Positions 35,261 to 47,365 of a stretch of 64,000 bases of DNA are shown one piece after another. The notes under the pieces are model-generated. The model did no database searches, was not told the DNA's origin, and saw only the letters and a program-made list of their open reading frames with translations. The position numbers and the translations under genes were made by a program. Every line of letters begins with the position of its first letter. Positions within the stretch are counted from its first letter, which is position 1. The DNA comes from Rosellinia necatrix (taxonomy: Eukaryota; Ascomycota; Sordariomycetes; Xylariales; Xylariaceae): the NCBI GenBank assembly GCA_021209875.1, contig JAGYVD010000008.1:2417501-2481500 (forward strand), in the 5' to 3' direction.

Positions 35261-38200
35261 ATGACGATACGACTGCTAAATCTGCCATGCGGCCTGGCTG
35301 CTGCTCTGCTCGCTGCTGTCTGCATTGGCCCTGGCCATGTCACCGCCAGCCATTCGGTGCATGTTGCCATGAAAGCCGCCTTCCCGGCGCCTCCATATCT
35401 CATCGAGCTCTTGTAAGCTTGCGTGCGCCTATTTTGCCGGCGTAGCTAATGAAACGTAGAGAGACCGCCGCGGGAGAAAATGCTACTGCGTATTTCCCTT
35501 TGCTCGATCGTATCGCCGAGGGGATCTTTGTCGAATCCACCACCGACAAAGCCTTGTACGAAAGATTCCTCGACGTCCTACAACAAGACGGCCATATTGG
35601 CTCCTCCGAGGCCCTGTCTACTTTTAAGCTAGCCCTGTCCATACGAACTGCAGCCCCAAGGGTCGAGGCGCATTACCAATACTATGACACCGCTGTGACG
35701 CCGTCTCTAGGCGAGGCCAAGAGCGAGTGCGAGGAATGGGTTCTCTTGAATCAAAAGCAGTACTGCTCTGCTACTATGGCCAATTCCGATGGCCGGATAA
35801 TAGGGGAATCGTATGTAGTAACTCAGAGGAGTCGTAGCTATGTTCGCTAACTTAGCAGTAGACAAATTCGTATGCTGCCTTTCGACCGGTCTTTGGGTAG
35901 CGGTGCGGAAGCAATTCTGTATGCGGATATTACGAAACCTGGGTTCATACCGTTTCATAAAGCCCTTGCCGATATGGCCCGTAAAGGCGAGATATCCTAC
36001 CGCCTAAGATATCGCAACTCCCGGCGCGGCCAGCTCCAGGCATTACCCGTTAGTGGCTACGGTGTGGAACTACAGCTCAAACGGACCGATTATATTGTTA
36101 TCGATGATCGTGAAGCTGCAGAATCTAGCGCTGATCAGCCGCGGAAAACGCCATCCGCCGAAGTGGTTCTGGACGGTGAGGAGGATGTCACCGATCTTAA
36201 ACCGCTAGCAACCAGTGAATTGGCTAGCCTTGGTTTAAACGCCGGTTCATTCATCATGGATAGCGAGGACCCTTTCCAAGCGTTAATCAAGTTGACACAA
36301 GATTTCCCCAAATTCTCATCCTCTCTAGCAGCTCGAAATGCATCCGACGCGTTTATTACAGAACACGACCGCAATCGAGAGACGGCAGGTCCTTCTGGCC
36401 TAAACGCTTTGTGGATGAATGGCGTGCAATTAACCGAGCGACAAATAGATCCGTATACGCTCGTCGATAGCATTCGGCGAGAGAGAATCTTTATCAAAGG
36501 TGCCATGGACCTCGGCCTTACCACAAAAGAGGCCATCTCTCTTTTGGGCGATCGCGAGGTGACAATGGCCAAGACCGATGACGAAGGACCACGGTTTGAT
36601 TGGAGGGATGAACTTGAGGATGGCCGTGTCATCATTTGGCTCAACAATATTGAGAAGGACAAACGCTATGCCAGTTTCTCCCCAAGCCTCTCTACCGTAT
36701 GTCGCATCGCGAATTTCTTTATACGTTAGGTTATAGCATCGCTAACCACACCGAGCAGCTCATGCAAATGTCGTATATGGGCCAAATTCCGCAAGTCCGC
36801 AGAGATATGTTCAACCTTGTCGTTCCAGTCGACCTCGGCAGCCCAGAAGATGTTAGCTTAGTTGTAGAGAGACTTCAGGGCCTCGTGAAGCGTGCACTCC
36901 CATTGCGATTTGGATTGGTGCCCCTAACCCCGACCAAGACAGCTGAGGAGCGTGCGAAACTGGTTTATTACTTAACCGAGAACTACGGACTGCCTGCTCT
37001 TGTATCCTTCCTCGAACCTTTTTCTGCGGGCGACCAAGCAACGCAATCCGAGCAGAAAAGTTTCGAGAAAGCTATTAAAAACCGCAAACCAAAGGAAGAT
37101 GCAGCTGAGCTTTCATTTCACGATATTATCGCCTCGGATAACTATGAGGACCAACTACAGTTATCGAAGCGCTGGGTCGAAAGGCTTCAAGCGAATACCA
37201 AAGTGCCACCCGTATTCCTCAATGGTTTCGCTATTCCACGAGAAACGGGCTGGCTCCAAACTATGAGCATGAAACTTTCAGCCGACTTACAGCAGCTCCA
37301 GAGTGGGTTGTTTATGGGGACTGTGACCGACGATACGTGGCTACCAAGCTTGTTTCTAGAGGGTGCGCTTACCCGCCGGAATCCTTATACCTACCCTGAC
37401 GGCGATAACCCCTTGAAGGTCTTGAACGTTCACAGAGTTTATTCCGAACACAACGATCTTTTCAGCAAAATCCCAGTTATCGATGCCGACACAGATACGG
37501 AAAAAGACAAGTGGGCTGTTATCACACTTGTCGCCGACCTCAGCAGCCCTTCTGGCCTCCAATTACTCCGTTCCGCGCTAGCGTTCCGTCGGAACAACCC
37601 TGGCATTCGAGTTGATATTGTTCATAACCCCAGGTCAACCGAGAATAGCCACGAGGTCAACTCGATTCTAGTAGACAATGCAGACAAACTTCTAGACACT
37701 AAAAATATGGAAACGTTGGAACTTATTGCCTCTGGTAGCGCTAGCACATCGGATGACGGATACGGACCCGCATTAACACGGTTTCTTGCATTTTCTGGAC
37801 TGGCTTTGGGTAGCCAAGCGCTTCTCGTCAATGGCCGAATCATTGGCCCGATCGATACTGAGTTTGTATTCCATGAGGACGATTTACAGCAACTATTCGA
37901 ATTCGAGAAATCAAAAAGGATACTCCCTGTGTATCAAGCTGCTGAAAATCTAGGTCTCGCGGGCAAAATTTCCAGTCCGATCGCTGCAGCGAAGCTTACA
38001 TCCATCACGGCGTTATCGACAATATCAGACTTGCCTGAGGGTATCTTTGAATCCGCCTCAATCATCAGAACCGCGATATTCGATCTCTGGGACTCGTCGC
38101 ATACTGCTTTCGACGTAGGAAACCCTGAAACTGCCGATATTCACTTTGTCGCCCTCCTCAATCCCTCTAGTGAGTTAGGCCAAAGGTGGGCACCTATTCT

Positions 38201-39890
38201 AAAAGTTCTTTCTGAACTAAGTGGAGTATTTCTGCGCATCTTCTTGAACCCAAATGATAGGCTAGGAGAACTTCCAGTTAAGCGATTTTATCGGTATATC
38301 CTGCAATCGGAACCATCGTTCGATGATAATGGAGCTCTTCACTCACAAGGTGCTACTTTCAAAGGCTTGCCATCTGAGGCTCTACTTAATTTAGGTATGG
38401 ACATCCCACCGGCTTGGCTCGTCGCCGCAAAAGAATCAGTCCACGATTTGGATAACCTGAAATTGAGTTCCATCAAATCGGATGTGGAAGCAATTTATGA
38501 GCTCGAACACATTCTTATTGAAGGACATTCGCGGCAAACGCCCGGAGGGAGCCCACCTCGCGGCGTACAACTACTCTTGGGCACAGAACGTGATCCACAC
38601 TTTGCCGACACGATAATTATGGCAAACATTGGTTACTTCCAATTCAAAGCTAACCCTGGATATTATAATATTCATCTACAGGAAGGAAGGAGTTCAGACA
38701 TATTCGACATCATCAGCGTCGGCGCAAAAGGCTACGAAGCTGTACCAGGTGATGATGGGACCGAAGTTGCGCTCATGGACTTCCAAGGCACAACTTTATA
38801 CCCCCGGCTTAATCGCAAGGAAGGCATGGAAACAGCCGATGTGCTCGAGGAGCCTAGCGTAGATGACCACAGCGACTTTCTTTCACGGGGTCTTAAATTT
38901 GCGGAAGGTATCTTGGGCGGCTCAAAATCTAAGTCCAAGTCGCTCTCCGCCGAGATCCACGCTGAGATCAACATTTTCTCGGTGGCGAGTGGTCATCTTT
39001 ATGAACGTATGCTTAACATCATGATGGTCTCCGTGATGAAGAACACGAAACACACCGTTAAGTTTTGGTTTATCGAGCAATTCCTTTCACCATCGTTCAA
39101 GGAGTTCATTCCGTATTTGGCCGAGGAGTATGGATTCAAATACGAGATGGTGACATACAAATGGCCGCACTGGTTACGCTCTCAAAAGGAGAAGCAACGG
39201 GAAATCTGGGGTTATAAGATCCTCTTCCTTGATGTCTTATTCCCGCTCTCCCTCGACAAAGTCATTTTCGTGGACGCGGACCAGATCGTTCGAACCGATA
39301 TGATTGATCTCATCAACTACGATTTAGAGGGTGCGCCATACGGCTTTACGCCCATGTGCGATTCCCGTACGGAGATGGAGGGTTTCCGCTTCTGGAAGCA
39401 GGGATACTGGAAGAACTATCTCCGTGGCCTCCCATACCACATCTCGGCGTTATATGTTGTAGATCTCCGTCGGTTCAGACAACTCGCTGCCGGTGACCGC
39501 CTTAGACAACAATATCACCAACTCAGCTCCGACCCGAATAGTTTATCGAACCTTGATCAGGACCTACCGAATCACATGCAGTTCGTGATACCAATCCACA
39601 GCCTACCTCAAGAATGGTTGTGGTGCGAAACATGGTGCAGTGATGAGAGTCAAAAAGAGGCGAGAACGATTGACCTTTGCAATAACCCCCAAACGAAAGA
39701 ACCTAAATTGGACCGTGCGCGCAGACAGGTTCCAGAGTGGACAGTCTATGATGATGAGATTGCGGCCGTTGGTAGACATCGTCGAGGCACGAACGGCTCT
39801 CAAAAAGCCCCTGGTGGTGAAGAAACGAATACGAAGAGTAGACGATTTGAAGAGGGGGATTTACATACAAGGACGAAAGATGAGTTGTAG
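35261..39890 (+). CDS. UDP-glucose:glycoprotein glucosyltransferase (UGGT, GT24)
   Basis: Four exons: 35261-35412, 35460-35810, 35859-36696 and 36759-39890, giving 1490 aa, the family's usual size. A signal peptide (about residues 1-29) precedes thioredoxin-like folding-sensor domains (LPFDRSLGSG; GEISYRLRYRNS; WLNNIEKDKRYASF). The C-terminal GT24 catalytic domain starts about residue 1185 (INIFSVASGHLYERML) and contains the metal-binding DADQ (about 1285) and GYWKNYLRGLPYHISALYVVDL. The protein ends KDEL, an ER-retrieval signal. In the ER lumen UGGT re-glucosylates N-glycans of misfolded glycoproteins so that they re-enter the calnexin cycle. All three introns have CTAA-type branch sites. 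Confidence 0.96.
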
Positions 39891-40074
39891 AAGCTATGCA
39901 TTTTACATGTATTACATAGCCGCTTTACTATATTCTAGAATTGGTGTACCATGATAAACTGTCAGTGTAAAGCCAGGCTGATACTGCTAAGAGCGCTTCC
40001 TTTCTGCTCGCGCAAGGAACCCATCATATGGCGATCATCAAAACAAGTAGTTTCTCTATACCCATCGGATTATT

Positions 40075-41509
40075 TCAACCTTGCCAAGCCACTTCGATGA
40101 CCGAATGAATTGCGCACGGCGGAGACACGATGGACTGGATCTTGAAACGTTTGTCGGCACTTGCTAGTAGCGACTTCCACTCTTCTTCCGTTCTCTCCTT
40201 CGCATTGAGGCCCATTTTGACCATCAAGTCATACGCACTATAAGTAATACCTAGTTAGCTCTTGAAGATTATGATCTGTGAGATAGCATTCGCAACCCAC
40301 CATTTGCCTAGGTTAGCGAGCCTACTCTTCTCAACACCTGGTTGCATGCATATGTCGTTGATGAGAATGGTGGCCCCGGGCTTCAAGGCAGGGATCTGGT
40401 TTTTTAAGATCTGGACCGCGTAGGTGTCGGGCCAATCGTGGAATATAGTTCTAAACACGTAGACGTCGGCATCCTTGACCACTTGTTCCGTAAAGAAGTC
40501 GTACTCTTGGTACCCCAGCCTGCTGGCCAGGTCCCCCGGGTGCGGCTTGGCAACACTGCTCTCCGTTACCTCGGGCAAATCCTCGACGATTCCCTTCGCT
40601 ATGCCGGGATACTTTCGCAAAAGCGCCTCCATGAGCGTTCCTCGCGAGCCGCCTACATCGACGACGACCCCTGGGCACCTTTGGCTTGGTGTTCGCGATG
40701 GCGACCAGGGCACGTTATCCAATAAGTGGTCTATCGACGTCTCCGGCACCGTGGCCATGAACGACATGGCATTCGCAAGCCGTGAGACCCGCGACGCGTC
40801 GTTGGCGATCAGGGCGAAGGCATCCTTGTCTGATATCGTCCCATTGGCAATGGCGCAGGGCGATTCACCCGCCCTGTCCGACCCGGGAAATCTCTCAACC
40901 GACTCGGCGTACCGAGTTGCTGCCCTGCCATACTCGTCGGTAGCGAACCCTAGAGCATCTTGCCCTAACATCGTGCTTAAGACGGCGGATGACGCATTGT
41001 GTCGTACAAATCCGACAGTGTCTTCCTCGAAGATGCGTAGAGCTACGGCGGATCGCACGATGCGTCTTAGATCCGCCTCCAGGAGTCCACACCGCTCTCC
41101 TAGCTTCTCATAGGAGATTTCACTGCCCAGGGGAACATGCTGAGCAATCCGGAATTTGTAAAGCGAATGGAAAGTGGCTAGACAAGATGGCTAATATATC
41201 GAACGTTACACTGAGGCCATTACACAGAGACTGTCTGAGTTAAACAGGAAGGACAGAACATACGGCGATAATAGCAGTGTTGAATATGTAAGATCGTGGT
41301 CCGAGCACGAGTGCTCGTAACTCATCTAACGCTTCCAAGAGACTGGCGCGGCATTCCTCTATATCTTTAGAGTACACCAGTGGCTGTTTTGGTGCCCCTA
41401 ACGCAAGCGATGGCTGCGGAATATTCGCGGCATTGAGCAGATCCCGGAGGGAATGCGCATTTCCGTTGATGAGATCGCCTAGTTCAACTATAGATCTTAG
41501 CCTCGACAT
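40075..41509 (-). CDS. Class II SAM-dependent O-methyltransferase
   Basis: Three exons: 41509-41264, 41190-40301 and 40237-40075, giving 432 aa. An N-terminal winged-helix/dimerisation region (LYKFRIAQHVPLG) is followed by the SAM-binding motif VVDVGGSRG (about residues 257-266), EDLPEV, and the catalytic-base region FHDWPD (His at about 334). The closing segment is NAKERTEEEWKSLLASADKRF. This is the plant-COMT-like family common in fungal secondary-metabolite clusters, where it methylates phenolic or enolic hydroxyls. It is convergent with UGGT (184 bp apart) and divergent from the FAD oxidase, so it is probably the left border of the cluster. The third exon was assigned by splice-site and frame consistency. 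The substrate is unknown. Confidence 0.9.
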
Positions 41510-42594
41510 AATGAAAACAATCAACGTTGTTCAATCCTCAGATAATTAGTTCCCTTATGACTATATCACGGAAGGTCAAGAATCACACCGGTCTGTGTAG
41601 ATACTGGCCAGAGGCTTCTGACGTGACGTAGATTAAGTATATTGTACGTCACCCATGGAGAGCGGGAACACCTCCATTCTAATGAAATGGGCGGTAGACA
41701 GAGGCTGCTAATGTGTAGTCACAAAGGTTGGGGCAAGAAGAATTCACTAACAGCCTCACACTGCCTTGAATCGTGACCTGACTTATCACGAATGATATGT
41801 GAGCCCCCCTGAACAGATCGCACACAGTTCCGTGGCATCAAGGCATCACAGATCAAGACAAGGCTGGCCATAGTGTCTTAAAAACACGTCTCCAGTGACT
41901 TTGAAGGTTACTCTAATCACGGCGGTGTCTACTCACGTCTGCGTGTAGGTTCGCCGGAGGATTTAGCCGGAGTGCGTAACGCTATCCCCAAAAGCTCGTA
42001 GGATTTTGCGGGCTGCGTGGGATACAAAGTCAGGCGGGCGATGCAACCATGGGCGGCCCGTCATCTATAAAAAGGCGCATAGGTTGTATGCAGTAATAGA
42101 ATGCAACAGCAAGTGTGCCGTGCAGCCTTCTGGAGGTTTAGTGGCGATGATGTCGATAGACCCCAGGGTATCTCTATACGAATAAGTCATTCTTAATTTT
42201 CGACTAGTGCATGGGTCAGCTTGATGGTATTAGTGCTCACTGTCCCATCTGGCGCCCATGTAAGCAGGTCCCAAGCTCATACAAGACAACAGGTACTGTT
42301 TAAATTCATGCTCGTCTCACCGAAGCCATAGAGGAGATCGTACTTGTCCTAATAAGTGTATGATCATCGGATAGAGATTGACTAAAAATACACATAGAGC
42401 GAGGTGGCTATGGGTGCACATCAGGGGCACCAATAATAATTGCAGAAAGGCTGTATACATAATTGGATTCGGACAGTGGCAGACCTATTAAAGCAGTATA
42501 TTGGCCGTCATATAAGACGACAAAAGCATGATAGATGTGTCGGTGAAACCATCTACCTCGTCAGTCACACGTCATCAACGATCAGCAGTTCAGC
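41510..42594. promoter_or_regulatory. Divergent cluster promoter region
   Basis: 1.09 kb between the divergently transcribed O-methyltransferase and FAD-oxidase genes, with no coding frame. Such shared regions usually co-regulate cluster genes. A TATAAAAAGG word is at about 42066-42075, too far from the oxidase ATG to be its obvious TATA box. Confidence 0.4.
41955..41969. promoter_or_regulatory. CGG-N9-CCG palindrome, candidate Zn2Cys6 site
   Basis: CGG and CCG half-sites spaced by nine bases in the divergent promoter. Binuclear zinc-cluster regulators bind such inverted half-sites. One isolated copy is weak evidence, and no regulator gene is present in the window. Confidence 0.2.
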
Positions 42595-44533
42595 ATGAAG
42601 CCAGTTAACTCCCTCATTGTGCCGACGTGCATCGTCACTGCATCTGCTGCCGGGGCGGGCACCAATACCGCTGATCTTGAGTCCCTCGGGCGAGCATTGG
42701 GCTTGCCTGAGATCACCATACAAGATCTTGGGGGCCAGTACGCCCGGGCTAACACCTCAGCCGGTGTGCTTGACGTTGCTTGCCTCACTGCAAAATACGC
42801 CCTTGGCCCAGATGAAGTGGAAACGGCGCCCATAAATCACACAATCGTCGAAATCAATTGGTGAGCCTCCCTTTTGCTTGGCGTGATCCCGGTGTAAAAG
42901 TCCACGAAGGCTGATGTAACCCTAGGTCCGAAGCGTGTTGGGATGAACCTCATTGCGTCATCCAGCCCAGCACCGCCGATGATGTATCAAAGTCTCTCCG
43001 CATTATTGACTTCTTCGGGGTGAAATTTTCGGTCCGCAGCGGTGGTCACTCCCCTAATCCGGGCTGGTCCAGCATTAACCACCAAGGAATACTATTAGAC
43101 TTAGGACTACTTAACTCCATCAGTCTATCAAGCGACTCAAGTTTTGCTAGCGTTGGGCCTGGCGCACGTTGGAACGACGTGTACCAGACCTTAGGCGAAC
43201 AGGAAGCAGTCGTAGTTGGTGGCAGGGTCCCATCCGTGGGCGTTGGGGGCCTTATTCTCGGTGGTAAGTGATATTATATCTTCTCGCTCGACATTATCGG
43301 AAAAGGAATATGCAGATAGAATATGCAGATATATGAACTGGCTGGACTGACTACGCATAGGTGGTTTCTTCTTTTTTTCAAACCAGTTCGGCCTCGCAGC
43401 AGATAATGCGAGGAACTTCGAGGTACGAGCTATATCCACAAGGCGCCGAAAACTGTTGATTTTCCTAATGCCACTATTAGGTTGTCCTATCTGATGGCAC
43501 AATCGTTAATGCCAACGTGACTAGCCACAGTGATCTTTTCTGGGCTCTCAAGGGTGGCGGACCAAACTTTGGTATCGTTACTAGGTATGACTTATATACT
43601 GTGCCCAGTTACGATGTATGGGCACAGGAGTCTCTCTATTCAATCGATCAGGCATACGACATCATAGAAGCATTTGATGAATGGCAAAAGAATGGCGCTG
43701 CGGACGCCAAATCGTTCGTAACCATTATTCTCGCCCTTGATTATGCTATCGTTGCTCTCATGTACTCGGAACCCTCGCCTCAAGCTCCCGAGGTCTTTGC
43801 GCCTTTGCTCAACTTGGTCCCACTACAGACCATTGTGCCCTCATCCAATCTTACTTTCTCCATGGTCGCGCAGCTATTAAGCGAAGCTTTCCCCAACACA
43901 CCAGGGAGGTGAGTAACTAAAGAGAGCAAGTGGTGTCTTGCTCGTGTAATAACGACTGGCTTGCTAACGAATATTTTTGAAGACACGACTATAGGGGCTG
44001 CACTACGCGTATTGATACGCAGCTTAATAAAAATGTTTACGCGGCGTGGCGTGAGAAGGCTCTGGCGGTTCACGAAGCGACAGGCGCCAACCAGACATTC
44101 GCCATTCAACATGTCGGGGCAAATATGGCTCGGCAAAGCACATTGAAGGGTGGAAACCCTCTTAGCCTCCCCTCCGGAGATATGCAATGTAAGTAAAGTG
44201 AGACTCGTTTGGATCCAAGCCGCTATCTGTTTGCTAAATCTCCTGCTCTCGCTTCTAGGGTGGACTACACTTATCGACTGGGAAAGAGAGGAAGATGACG
44301 ATCTTGTAAGATCCGTCTCGATCGAAACTACCGCTTTATATGAGAAGCTCGGCAAAGAGCGTGGTCTTGACCTTCCGTTTATTTTCATGAACGACGCATC
44401 TCAAGATCAGAACCCGTTAGCATCTTACGGACCTGAGAGTATTTACAGGCTCAAGGACATATCACAGATATATGACAAGAAGCAGGTATTCCAAAAATTG
44501 CAGAGCGATGGCTTCCTATTGTCCAAGATATAG
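42595..44533 (+). CDS. FAD-linked (BBE/GlcD-type) oxidase
   Basis: Six exons: 42595-42860, 42926-43263, 43361-43422, 43481-43908, 43983-44188 and 44259-44533, giving 524 aa. The N-terminus may be a signal peptide. A PCMH-type FAD-binding domain shows [11 protein letters not shown], whose His (about residue 130) is the usual covalent FAD anchor. [25 protein letters not shown] and [21 protein letters not shown] follow. The C-terminal region ends in the berberine-bridge-like segment near [12 protein letters not shown]. The second covalent-link Cys of bicovalent enzymes is not apparent. Relatives in fungal clusters oxidise alcohols or catalyse oxidative ring closures. Position between the O-methyltransferase and prenyltransferase suggests the same pathway. 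Confidence 0.9.
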
Positions 44534-44951
44534 GAAGTTGAAACAAAAGGCTCGATTTTTACCTAGCAGTGCAGGCAGTTTAATCACATTTGGTATCGGG
44601 CTACAAATGTGGACTAAATTTCGCCACTGGGTTAGGTATTCGTCATGTTTGCATAAGACTATTATTTCGGCTACACGGGCACTTGTGGTGCGACCTCTTG
44701 TCCGCCTTGAATGCGGCAGCTATGTCAGCTGCCCTTTTCCTTCGGTGGTAACGACGGCTACCTTGTAGATTACCTATATGGACCTATATAGACCTAAATA
44801 TACTGAGTCGTGCTGCACTTTGTATCTCAAGCTGTCATACACATCTCCCATCCAGATTTACATACCCCATCATCTTCAGCTAGAATCGATTCCTAGCGAA
44901 ATTTAACCTTCAAGATTAAATCTACACCGGCTCATGGGAACTATAGGTTAT
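44534..44951. other. Convergent 3' flanks
   Basis: 418 bp between the FAD oxidase and the prenyltransferase, which are transcribed toward each other. No gene seen. Confidence 0.5.
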
Positions 44952-46004
44952 CTATCGTAGCCATTCATGCCATACCGGGATGTATCTACTCCGTTCTCCG
45001 TATTCGAACGTTAGCCCACTCACCATGGCAGCTCCCGTAAGCAGAAATCCTTTTGAGAACCACAACCAACAACTGGTTGGATCTTGCAGGTCGACTTTTG
45101 CTACCATGGCAACGACAGACCACGTCGACGCCCCCACTGTCAGGAGATAATAAGACGGCCCCATTTGCGCCAGGTAGCCCGACAACAGCAATGAGAAGCT
45201 CATGCAGAGGGATAGAGACCAGAGCAGTGGCTTCGCGCGGTTTTGGAGCAGCACCGCCATGCTTTTGACCCCGTACTTGGTGTCGTCGTTGATGTCTTGG
45301 TGCGCATAGATCGTATCGAATATTACGACCCAAGCGATGGACACAGTGAAGAGGCACAGGGCCGACGGATCTCTCCAGGGGGAATCGACGCCGAGAGCTG
45401 AGCTGCCGACGAAGACTCCCCAAGAAAGGCAGAAGGCGAGAACAAGCTGCGGCAGGTGGGTGTGTCGCTTGGCGTAAGGATAATAAGTGGTTACCGCAAT
45501 GTTAGGCAGGGTAGCCATCGCCGTGTCCCTGGGCAGGAAGAGGAGGAAGGCCATAGCCCCGAGCGCCTGGGTGATGGTGAAGACGAATGCTGCGCGCCTG
45601 GTTATGGCGCCCCGAGGGATGGGCCGCTTCTTCGTACGCGATATAAGCATGTCGATGGGCGCGTCGATGAGGTCGTTCCAAGCGTGGCTCGCGTTGTTGC
45701 AGAAAAAACTGCCTCCTAACAACACCAAACTTGCATAAGCCACATCGCCGAGGGGCTTTTTGTGGACGCTGGCAGCATGGAGAACCCCAAAGAGATGGGG
45801 GAAGTAGATGAGCAACAAGGCTGCTGGCGGACTCAGTCGCGATAGCTGAACGTAAGGGATCCAGGGCACCGGAAGGCGATCAACCCATCCTCGAGTGTGG
45901 ATACCGCCGTACTGCTGGGACAAGACAATCCCGTCCGTATTTGGACTGTCCTTTTCACATGTTTTGGTGGCTGCTTGCGTGCCGCGAGACTTTCCTTCCA
46001 CCAT
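44952..46004 (-). CDS. UbiA-type membrane prenyltransferase
   Basis: An intronless frame of 350 aa with multiple hydrophobic helices. The first Asp-rich motif is NDLIDAPID (residues 110-118) and the second is DTIYAHQDINDD (227-238); these bind Mg-diphosphate in the UbiA superfamily. The conserved RTKKRPIPRGAI follows the first motif. Such enzymes attach an isoprenoid to an aromatic acid or phenol. The divergence from ubiquinone COQ2 (short N-terminus, cluster location) and the SRLSPPAALLLIYFPHLFG segment fit the fungal meroterpenoid prenyltransferases better than the housekeeping enzyme. Chain length and acceptor cannot be read from sequence. It is probably the key enzyme of the cluster. Confidence 0.92.
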   Translation of the reverse strand: MVEGKSRGTQAATKTCEKDSPNTDGIVLSQQYGGIHTRGWVDRLPVPWIPYVQLSRLSPPAALLLIYFPHLFGVLHAASVHKKPLGDVAYASLVLLGGSFFCNNASHAWNDLIDAPIDMLISRTKKRPIPRGAITRRAAFVFTITQALGAMAFLLFLPRDTAMATLPNIAVTTYYPYAKRHTHLPQLVLAFCLSWGVFVGSSALGVDSPWRDPSALCLFTVSIAWVVIFDTIYAHQDINDDTKYGVKSMAVLLQNRAKPLLWSLSLCMSFSLLLSGYLAQMGPSYYLLTVGASTWSVVAMVAKVDLQDPTSCWLWFSKGFLLTGAAMVSGLTFEYGERSRYIPVWHEWLR

Positions 46005-46823
46005 ACTAGGCCGTATTCTCCCACAAAATTTCGTATGGTTTAATAAAACTCGTTCACTAAACTGAGGGCGTTTGGGCTATGGGAATGTTGACGAGAAAGG
46101 GGAAAGTGGGGGGGATAGGTTCGAATAAGGGGTTACAGGTTGTAGATCAAGGCAATAACTTGCAGTATGGCGGGAATTAAACTGAACGTTCATTGGAATA
46201 TTCAAGATCCTGGAACTGAGGAGAATAAACACCGGCTACCACACAAAGATCTCTCTAGCGTACTTCTGTCTATGGTATCTGACTATAATGCCTGTATCAC
46301 GCCTTGTGCATCGCGACAACCCACAGACATAAGCTGCAGAACATCTCAACGATGCTTATTCCTTCATCCTTCATACACTTTGCTAATCACAGATGCCTAG
46401 ACAGTAAGCCAGCGCGTGATCAGGTACCCATCCAGACAACTAATTGCTGTTAATTAGATACATACTATCAGTCTATGATATAGCCGAGAGATTAGGAGAC
46501 GATGAAATTGGTTAGTATGGGTTGTCTATCCCTTCTCTCGCCGACCGGTTGTAATTATACGTTGAAGGCGATTGGTACGAAGGATTTGGAGGCGGCGCAG
46601 ATAGACATATCGTAAGCGGAGGGAAGATGGCCGCGCTCGATATCAGCTTCTGCATTGGAGTCCTACATCCGCTGCTGTTGAGGTTCTGAAACCACCTATT
46701 GTAAGCACTTGCCGTCTTATATCCTGTAAAAAGACCGAGACAGCAACGCACCGCCAAGAGGCGCATTCGTCAATCAAAGTGTTTCCTCTAGGAGGTGTAT
46801 ATATGTAGCCTAGTAGGTAAATA

Positions 46824-46855
46824 CACATGGTTACACTACACATGGTTACACTACA
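46824..46855. repeat. 15-bp tandem duplication
   Basis: Two adjacent copies of a unit reading ACATGGTTACACTAC. Confidence 0.8.
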
Positions 46856-47236
46856 CCTCGGAAGCTGTGGATGTCTAAAAAGGGAAAACGCAGGAAAGGG
46901 GCGTTGGCGTAGTATATGTTATAATGGCCCGCCGTGGTCGTCACGAGGGATACGAGGTGACTGGGTGCACACCTCCCGTGGTGTGTTACAACTGTGGAAG
47001 TATACAGGTACTTGGCCAGTCTTGGCACAATCTGATTGTCTCTACCTACCTAACTAACTAACATTGAGTTGTAATATCACATTTGTCTGTAGGTACTATA
47101 GTGTTTTTGATAGGGCCGTATACTGCCTGAAATTGCCACTCCACTGCAGTGGCACTCCCTTTCAATCAATCCAATCTTCCCACATTCGATCCCATCGATC
47201 GTTTTGATCAACCTTCTTTCTACCTAGTGTTAGCTT

Positions 47237-47264
47237 CGTCCCCGTCCCCGTCCCCGTCCCCGTC
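47237..47264. repeat. (CCCCGT)n tandem repeat in SDR promoter
   Basis: About 4.5 hexamer units, ending roughly 100 bp upstream of the SDR ATG. Confidence 0.85.
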
Positions 47265-47365
47265 TCCTCTAACCCTGAACATTTAGAATCGCCGCCACAC
47301 ACCCAAGCCGGCCCGGATCTCACCTTTACCTACCCATCTGCACTAACCTATCCTCCCCCATAATC

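Larger units (their letters stand above)
46005..47365. other. Divergent promoter region, UbiA and SDR
   Basis: 1.36 kb between divergent cluster genes. It holds a 15-bp tandem duplication (46824-46855) and a (CCCCGT)n repeat just upstream of the SDR gene. Short frames are unsupported. Confidence 0.5.

Noticed and set aside
44952..46004. Housekeeping ubiquinone prenyltransferase COQ2
   Set aside because: No obvious mitochondrial targeting sequence and a location inside a tailoring-enzyme cluster; a pathway-specific UbiA is the better reading, though not proven.
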